NCBI RefSeq assembly: GCF_015223355.1
Contig: NZ_JADFFK010000013.1
Coordinates: forward strand, 124,001 to 188,000
Length of the DNA stretch: 64,000 bases
Direction of reading: 5' to 3'
Source: Salipiger mangrovisoli
GTDB taxonomy: Bacteria > Pseudomonadota > Alphaproteobacteria > Rhodobacterales > Rhodobacteraceae
Shown here piece by piece: positions 59,983 through 64,000 of the stretch (positions are counted from its first letter, which is position 1; each line of letters opens with the position of its first letter). The translations under genes were made by a program, and so were the position numbers. Below the pieces are notes generated by a model. That model ran no database searches. It saw only the letters and a program-made list of their open reading frames with translations, and had not been told where the DNA came from.

Positions 59983-61287
59983 TCAGACCCGGATGCCGTA
60001 GCGGCTGATCTTGTCGTTGAGCGTCCGCCGCGCCATTCCCAGTGCCTTGGCGGTGCGCTCGGTGTTGCCGCGGCAGCGTTCGAGCGCGAGGCGGATCTCG
60101 CGCGCCTCGAAGGCGGCAACGCGGGCGGCAAGGCTTTCCGGCTCGCCAAGGGGCGCGGCGGCGTCCTCGGCGATGTCGAGGCCAAGCGCGAAGCGTTCGG
60201 CCAGCGCCTTCAGCTCGCGCACGTTGCCGGGCCAGGGGCGGCGCAGCAGCCGCTGTTTCAGCGCGTAGTCGATGGCGGGCAGATCGCGGCCGTAGCGCGC
60301 CGCGGCAAGGCTGGCGTAATGGCTGAACAAGAGCGCGATGTCCTCGCCGAGCCCGCGCAGCGGCTCGACCGCGAGTTCGGCCCCGGCGAGGCGGTAGAAC
60401 AGATCGGCGCGGAAGCTGCCGTCGAGGGTGAGCTGGCGCAGGTCGGTCTTCGAGGTCGCGATGATGCGCAGATCGAGGGGACGCAGGCGGTTCTCGCCCA
60501 ACCGCTCGACGGCGCGCTCCTGCAGCGCGCGCAGCAGCTTGGGCTGGATCGCGGCGGGCATGGCCTCGGTCTCGTCGAGCATCAACGTGCCGCCCGAGGC
60601 TGCCTCGAGCTTGCCGGGCTTGTCCTGCGCACCGGGAAAGGCCCCGGCCACATGGCCGAAGACCTCTATCTCGAAAAGGCTTTCGGGCAGGGCCGCGCAA
60701 TTCACCGCCACGAAGGGCGCGGCGGCGCGCGGGCTGGCCGCGTGCAGGGCACGGGCGACGAGTTCCTTGCCGGTGCCGGTCTCGCCGGTGATCACAACGT
60801 CGAGATCGGTGGGGCCGATCGCGGCGATGCGCGCGCGCAGCGCCGACATGGCGGCGGACTGGCCGAGCAGACCGCCCTCGTCGCGACGGATGATGCGGTC
60901 CTGGAGGCGGCCGATCTCGGCGCGCGCGGCACGGGTGCGCAGGGCGCGCTCGATCACCGTCAGCAGGTGCATCCCGTCATAGGGCTTTTCGAGGAAGTCC
61001 TCGGCCCCGGCGCGCATCGCCTGCACCGCCTGCGCCAGGTCACCGTGACCCGAGATCAGCACCACCGGGCAATCGGGATCGCGCTGGCGCGCGGCTTCGA
61101 GCAGCTGCTGCCCGTCCATGCCGGGCATCCTGAGGTCGGTCAGGATGAGATCGGGGCGCGTACCGGCGGCCAGCGCGGCCCTCCCGTCCGCGAAGGCTTC
61201 GGCGCGATAGCCCGCCGCTTCGATCAGGTCGCAGAGGGCGAGGCGGTGGTCGCGGTCATCCTCGACCACATGGATCAGCGGGCTCAT
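59983..61287 (-). CDS. DctD-type sigma-54 response regulator
   Basis: A 434-residue NtrC-family protein: receiver domain (Asp10, Asp11, phosphoacceptor Asp51 in LTDLRMPG, Lys101), AAA+ domain (Walker A GETGTGKE at 168-175, Walker B GGTLMLDE at 232-239) and a Fis-type helix-turn-helix (GNTERTAKALGMARRTLNDKISRYGI). The sigma-54-contact loop reads GAFPGA at 215-220 rather than the common GAFTGA. It overlaps the kinase gene (ATGA), and both lie downstream of TRAP-transporter genes, which it probably activates. Confidence 0.9.
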   Translation of the reverse strand: MSPLIHVVEDDRDHRLALCDLIEAAGYRAEAFADGRAALAAGTRPDLILTDLRMPGMDGQQLLEAARQRDPDCPVVLISGHGDLAQAVQAMRAGAEDFLEKPYDGMHLLTVIERALRTRAARAEIGRLQDRIIRRDEGGLLGQSAAMSALRARIAAIGPTDLDVVITGETGTGKELVARALHAASPRAAAPFVAVNCAALPESLFEIEVFGHVAGAFPGAQDKPGKLEAASGGTLMLDETEAMPAAIQPKLLRALQERAVERLGENRLRPLDLRIIATSKTDLRQLTLDGSFRADLFYRLAGAELAVEPLRGLGEDIALLFSHYASLAAARYGRDLPAIDYALKQRLLRRPWPGNVRELKALAERFALGLDIAEDAAAPLGEPESLAARVAAFEAREIRLALERCRGNTERTAKALGMARRTLNDKISRYGIRV

Positions 61288-63077
61288 TCTGCGGCCTCTC
61301 GTTGGTCGTGCTGTGTGAGCAGCGGAAGGGTCACCGCGATATCGGCCCCCGCACCGGGGTTCGAGCGAATGTCGAGCCGCCCGCCGAATTGCTGGACCAC
61401 CTCGAAGCAGATCGCAAGCCCGAGGCCCAGTCCCTCGCCGCCGATCTTGGTGGAAAAGAAGGGTTCGGCGACGCGCGGCAGCACCTCGGGAGAGATGCCG
61501 GGGCCATTGTCGGTGACCCGCAGGGTGACCTCTGCCGCGCTGCGCTCGATGGACAGCGTGACCTCGCCCTGACCGGGGTCGACCGCCTCGATGGCGTTGT
61601 GGAGCAGGTTGACCAGAACCTGCTCGAGCCGGGCGTGACCGGCGTGAACCATGGGCGCATCGGCGGGCGCGGCGCAGTGCAACGCCACACCGGCGGCATC
61701 GGCCCGCGGCTTGGCCAGCGCGAGCGCCGATCGGGCGACATCCACCGCGGAGACCGGCGACAGCGGTGCCACCTCGCGGCGCGAGAAATTCTTGAGGTGC
61801 TGGGTCATCCGCTGCATCCGGCGGATCAACCCGCGCGCCGATTGCAGGCGCGCCGCGGTCTTCTCGGGCGCGTGCGACAGGCCGAATTCGGCGGCGGTCA
61901 GCGTGGCTTCCATCGCGGCGAGCGGCTGGCTCACCTCGTGCACGATGGCCGCGGACATGCGGCCGAGCGCGGCCATCTTCTCGGATTGCACCAGGGTGGC
62001 CTGCGTGGCGCGCAGGTCGGATTCGACGCGGGCGCGGGCCTCGACCTCGCGGGCCAGCTCGGCGGTGCGCTGGCGGACCTTGCGCTCCATCACCTCGGTC
62101 TGGCGCAGGCGCAGGGCGATGAGGCGCTGGCGGTGCCGCCGCATGTCGGCAAGCCCCAGCCCGAGCAGCCCGGCGAGCAGGACCAGCGCCGCGGTGCCGA
62201 GCGCCGCCGCGCGGGCGGGCCAGAGCGGCGTGGCGGCGAGCAGGCGCCAGCCGTTTTCGAAGGGCGTTCCGCGCAGCGTGGTGGCGCGGCCCTTGCCGTC
62301 GATCCGCAGCGTCGCGCCCTTCGGCAGCAGCGGCGCCGCGCCGTCGAGATCGCTGCGGGCGTAAAGCCGCGAGGTGTCGAGCCGCTCGAGCGTGGCCGCG
62401 GGCAACGGCGTGAGCGGGCGGTAGCGCCAGGCCGGCACCGAGGACAGGAAGACCACCTCGTCGCGGTCGGTGACCGCGAGATGCTGCCCGGTCTCGGCCC
62501 AAGCCTGTTCGAGCGGCCGCAGGTCGATCTTCACCACCATGACGCCATGCACGCCGAGATCGGGGTCGTCCACCCGGGCGGAGATGAAGTAACCGGGCTC
62601 GCCGGTGGTCACGCCGATGGCATAGACCGCGCCGCTGCCGCTGGCGCGGGCATCGGTGAAATAGGGGCGGAAGCTGTAGTCATGGCCGACGTAGCTGTCG
62701 GGCTCGGCCCAGTTCGAGGCGGCGATGGTGACCCCCGCCGGGTTCAGCAGGTAAAGCCGCCCCGAGCCGGTCTGCGCGGCAATCTTCTGGAGATAGCGGT
62801 TGGCGGCATCGATGTCGTCTGCGTCGGCGGGCGCGTTCAGCGCCGCATGGATGCGGGCATCCTCTCCGGCGACGCGCGGCAGGTAACGGAAGCGGTCGAT
62901 CTCGGTCTGCAGGGCGCGGTGGCTGACCAGCAGGCTCTGCTCGAGCCCCTGGCGGATCTGTCCCATCACCACCTGCCAGGCGAGCGCGGCGCAGAGCAGC
63001 GCGCCGAGCGTGACCAGCAGGAGCCGCTGCCGCCATGCGGGGCGGAGGCGGCGCAGGAGGGCGCGCCTGCGGGCCAT
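61284..63077 (-). CDS. DctB-type sensor histidine kinase
   Basis: A 597-residue membrane kinase. Two transmembrane segments (about 16-40 and 285-310) frame a periplasmic double-PAS/dCache sensor (GRLYLLNPAGVTIAASNWAEPDSYVGHDYSFRPYFTDA is typical of DctB). A coiled linker leads to the phosphoacceptor His380 in AAIVHEVSQPLAAMEATL and an ATPase domain with NLLHNAIEAV, VTDNGPGI and GGEGLGLGLAIC. It shares one base with the DUF1850 stop. It senses an extracytoplasmic ligand, plausibly the neighbouring TRAP substrate. Confidence 0.9.
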   Translation of the reverse strand: MARRRALLRRLRPAWRQRLLLVTLGALLCAALAWQVVMGQIRQGLEQSLLVSHRALQTEIDRFRYLPRVAGEDARIHAALNAPADADDIDAANRYLQKIAAQTGSGRLYLLNPAGVTIAASNWAEPDSYVGHDYSFRPYFTDARASGSGAVYAIGVTTGEPGYFISARVDDPDLGVHGVMVVKIDLRPLEQAWAETGQHLAVTDRDEVVFLSSVPAWRYRPLTPLPAATLERLDTSRLYARSDLDGAAPLLPKGATLRIDGKGRATTLRGTPFENGWRLLAATPLWPARAAALGTAALVLLAGLLGLGLADMRRHRQRLIALRLRQTEVMERKVRQRTAELAREVEARARVESDLRATQATLVQSEKMAALGRMSAAIVHEVSQPLAAMEATLTAAEFGLSHAPEKTAARLQSARGLIRRMQRMTQHLKNFSRREVAPLSPVSAVDVARSALALAKPRADAAGVALHCAAPADAPMVHAGHARLEQVLVNLLHNAIEAVDPGQGEVTLSIERSAAEVTLRVTDNGPGISPEVLPRVAEPFFSTKIGGEGLGLGLAICFEVVQQFGGRLDIRSNPGAGADIAVTLPLLTQHDQREAAE

Positions 63078-63448
63078 CAGCCCGCGTCGGGGCAGGGCGC
63101 CACCTGCACCGGCTGGCCCGAGGTGGCACCGAGCTCGGTGCAGTCCGCGCCGCAGAGCGTCCAGGCCGAGGGGGTTTCACCCGAGGCGGCGAGGGTGAGC
63201 GAAGGCACCGGCGGCAGGTCCGGGGTCCAGACCCACCAGCCGTCTTCAAAGTGGCCGCCGGGGCCGGGCTCCATGCCGGCGCCCGAGCCCTTCACCGCCG
63301 CCCCGGTCAGGTGCAGGCGGTGATCCTGAGTGACCTCCCAGCTTTCGCGCCATTCCTGGCGCTCGACCGAGTGCGTCCATTCCAGCGTGAAGCTGGCACC
63401 GTCGGCGAGGGCGAGCATCATCGCCCCCGCCATCAGGCAGCCGGTCAT
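63077..63448 (-). CDS. DUF1850 protein
   Basis: A 123-residue protein with a short N-terminal hydrophobic signal (MAGAMMLALADG) and the DUF1850 pattern FTLEWTHSVERQEWRESWEV and LHLTGAAVKGSGAGMEPGPGG. These small extracytoplasmic proteins are regularly encoded beside TAXI-type TRAP transporters with fused permeases, as here. The ATG overlaps the permease stop. Role unknown. Confidence 0.87.
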   Translation of the reverse strand: MTGCLMAGAMMLALADGASFTLEWTHSVERQEWRESWEVTQDHRLHLTGAAVKGSGAGMEPGPGGHFEDGWWVWTPDLPPVPSLTLAASGETPSAWTLCGADCTELGATSGQPVQVAPCPDAG

Positions 63449-64000
63449 GCGCCCACCGGGGCCTTGCGCCGCCAGACCAGCAGTCCGAAGACCACCGCCA
63501 GCGCAAAGCCGATCTCGTCGGTCACCGGCAGCGCGGCGACCAGCGTGAAGGAGGCGGCGACGGCGACCAGCCGTTCCCAGACCGCCAGCGGGCGACCGAG
63601 CCAGCCGATGACGCTGGCGCCCCAGAGCGCGAGGGCGATCAGTGCCTTGACCACGATGTAGGCGACCGCGGGCCAGTAGCCGATGGCCCCCGCCAGCGCG
63701 CCGCCGTCCTGCAGCATCAGCGCCGGGGTGTAGACCGCCATGAAGGGCACGACGAAGCCCGCGGCGGCGACCTTGATGGCCTCGAAGCTGATCTTCAGCC
63801 CGCTTTCCTTGGCGATCGGCGCGGCGGCGAAGCAGGCCAGCGCGACCGGCGGCGTCAGATCCGCGAGGATGCCGAAGTAGAAGACGAACATGTGGCTGAC
63901 GATGAGCGGCACGCCGAGGTCGAGCAGCGCCGGGCCGGCGATCGACGAGGTGATGATGTAGTTGGGGATCGTCGGGATGCCCATGCCGAGGATGATGCAG
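63445..64000 (-). CDS. TRAP transporter fused permease (4TM/12TM), 3' part
   Basis: The C-terminal 185 or so codons of a large fused TRAP permease; the gene continues past the window end. MGIPTIPNYIITSSIAGPALLDLGVP, then FYFGILADLTPPVALACFAAAPIAKESGLK and AAAGFVVPFMAVYTPALML are strong signatures of the fused permease of TAXI-type TRAP systems. It precedes the DUF1850, kinase and response-regulator genes on the same strand. Confidence 0.92.
   Translation of the reverse strand, partial: CIILGMGIPTIPNYIITSSIAGPALLDLGVPLIVSHMFVFYFGILADLTPPVALACFAAAPIAKESGLKISFEAIKVAAAGFVVPFMAVYTPALMLQDGGALAGAIGYWPAVAYIVVKALIALALWGASVIGWLGRPLAVWERLVAVAASFTLVAALPVTDEIGFALAVVFGLLVWRRKAPVGA

Overview
The window is GC-rich, tightly packed DNA (many ATGA/GTGA stop-start overlaps) with the gene content of a Rhodobacteraceae-type alphaproteobacterium. 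It carries aerobic cobalamin genes, TRAP transporters, LysE, Rrf2, IclR and RpiR regulators, and a complete repA-repB-repC replication/partition operon (46303-49887, minus strand). The repABC operon means the window lies on a plasmid or chromid rather than the main chromosome. No tRNA, rRNA, IS element, phage gene or CRISPR array was seen.

Layout. 1-8096: late aerobic B12 synthesis (cobH-I-J, cobK on the opposite strand, cobL-E-M-B), then a cobalamin riboswitch leading into a stand-alone CbiM-like cobalt permease and cobF. 8176-11480: a four-gene module of Tat-type FAD oxidase, DUF4383-like membrane protein and two unknowns. 11485-15787: ferric-siderophore esterase, TonB-dependent receptor and Tat-exported binding protein. 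15819-16451: LysE exporter. 16552-24872: TRAP transporter, SDR, IclR regulator with clustered palindromic operators, thiolase, acyl-CoA ligase and a DUF296-like protein, which looks like uptake plus CoA-dependent catabolism of an unknown acid. 24919-25389: Lrp regulator. 25517-30100: Rrf2 regulator and a sulfate ABC transporter operon containing two small extra genes. 30154-36991: LacI-controlled sugar or polyol ABC transporter with an oxidoreductase and a TIM-barrel isomerase. 37111-45549: IclR regulator, a second TonB-dependent receptor, a complete FecBCDE-type importer and an NtaA/DszA-type flavin monooxygenase. 45630-50735: MT-A70-like protein, repC/repB/repA and a ParDE toxin-antitoxin pair. 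50842-52010: deoxyribosyltransferase-like enzyme coupled to a RarA C-terminal-like protein. 52035-56466: NMT1/ThiY-type ABC transporter and RpiR regulator. 56769-59915: AraC regulator, Fsr-type MFS pump and DMT permease. 59983-64000: DctB/DctD-type two-component system, DUF1850 protein and a TRAP 4TM/12TM permease cut by the window end.

How the parts may cooperate. The riboswitch ties cobalt uptake and CobF to the B12 pool. The first siderophore locus has receptor, binding protein and esterase but no permease or ATPase, so it may share the FecCDE-type importer at 41317-44140. repABC plus ParDE provide replication, partition and stability. Most other blocks are separate nutrient-uptake cassettes, each with its own regulator, as expected of an accessory replicon.

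Leads most worth following: the coupled pair at 50842-52010, the unexplained four-gene module at 8176-11480, two small genes inside the sulfate operon, an MT-A70-like protein with an altered DPPW motif beside repC, a GANTC cluster inside repC that may mark the origin, and a CATG palindrome that starts cobK and cobL on opposite strands. None of these is demonstrated to be a new system.
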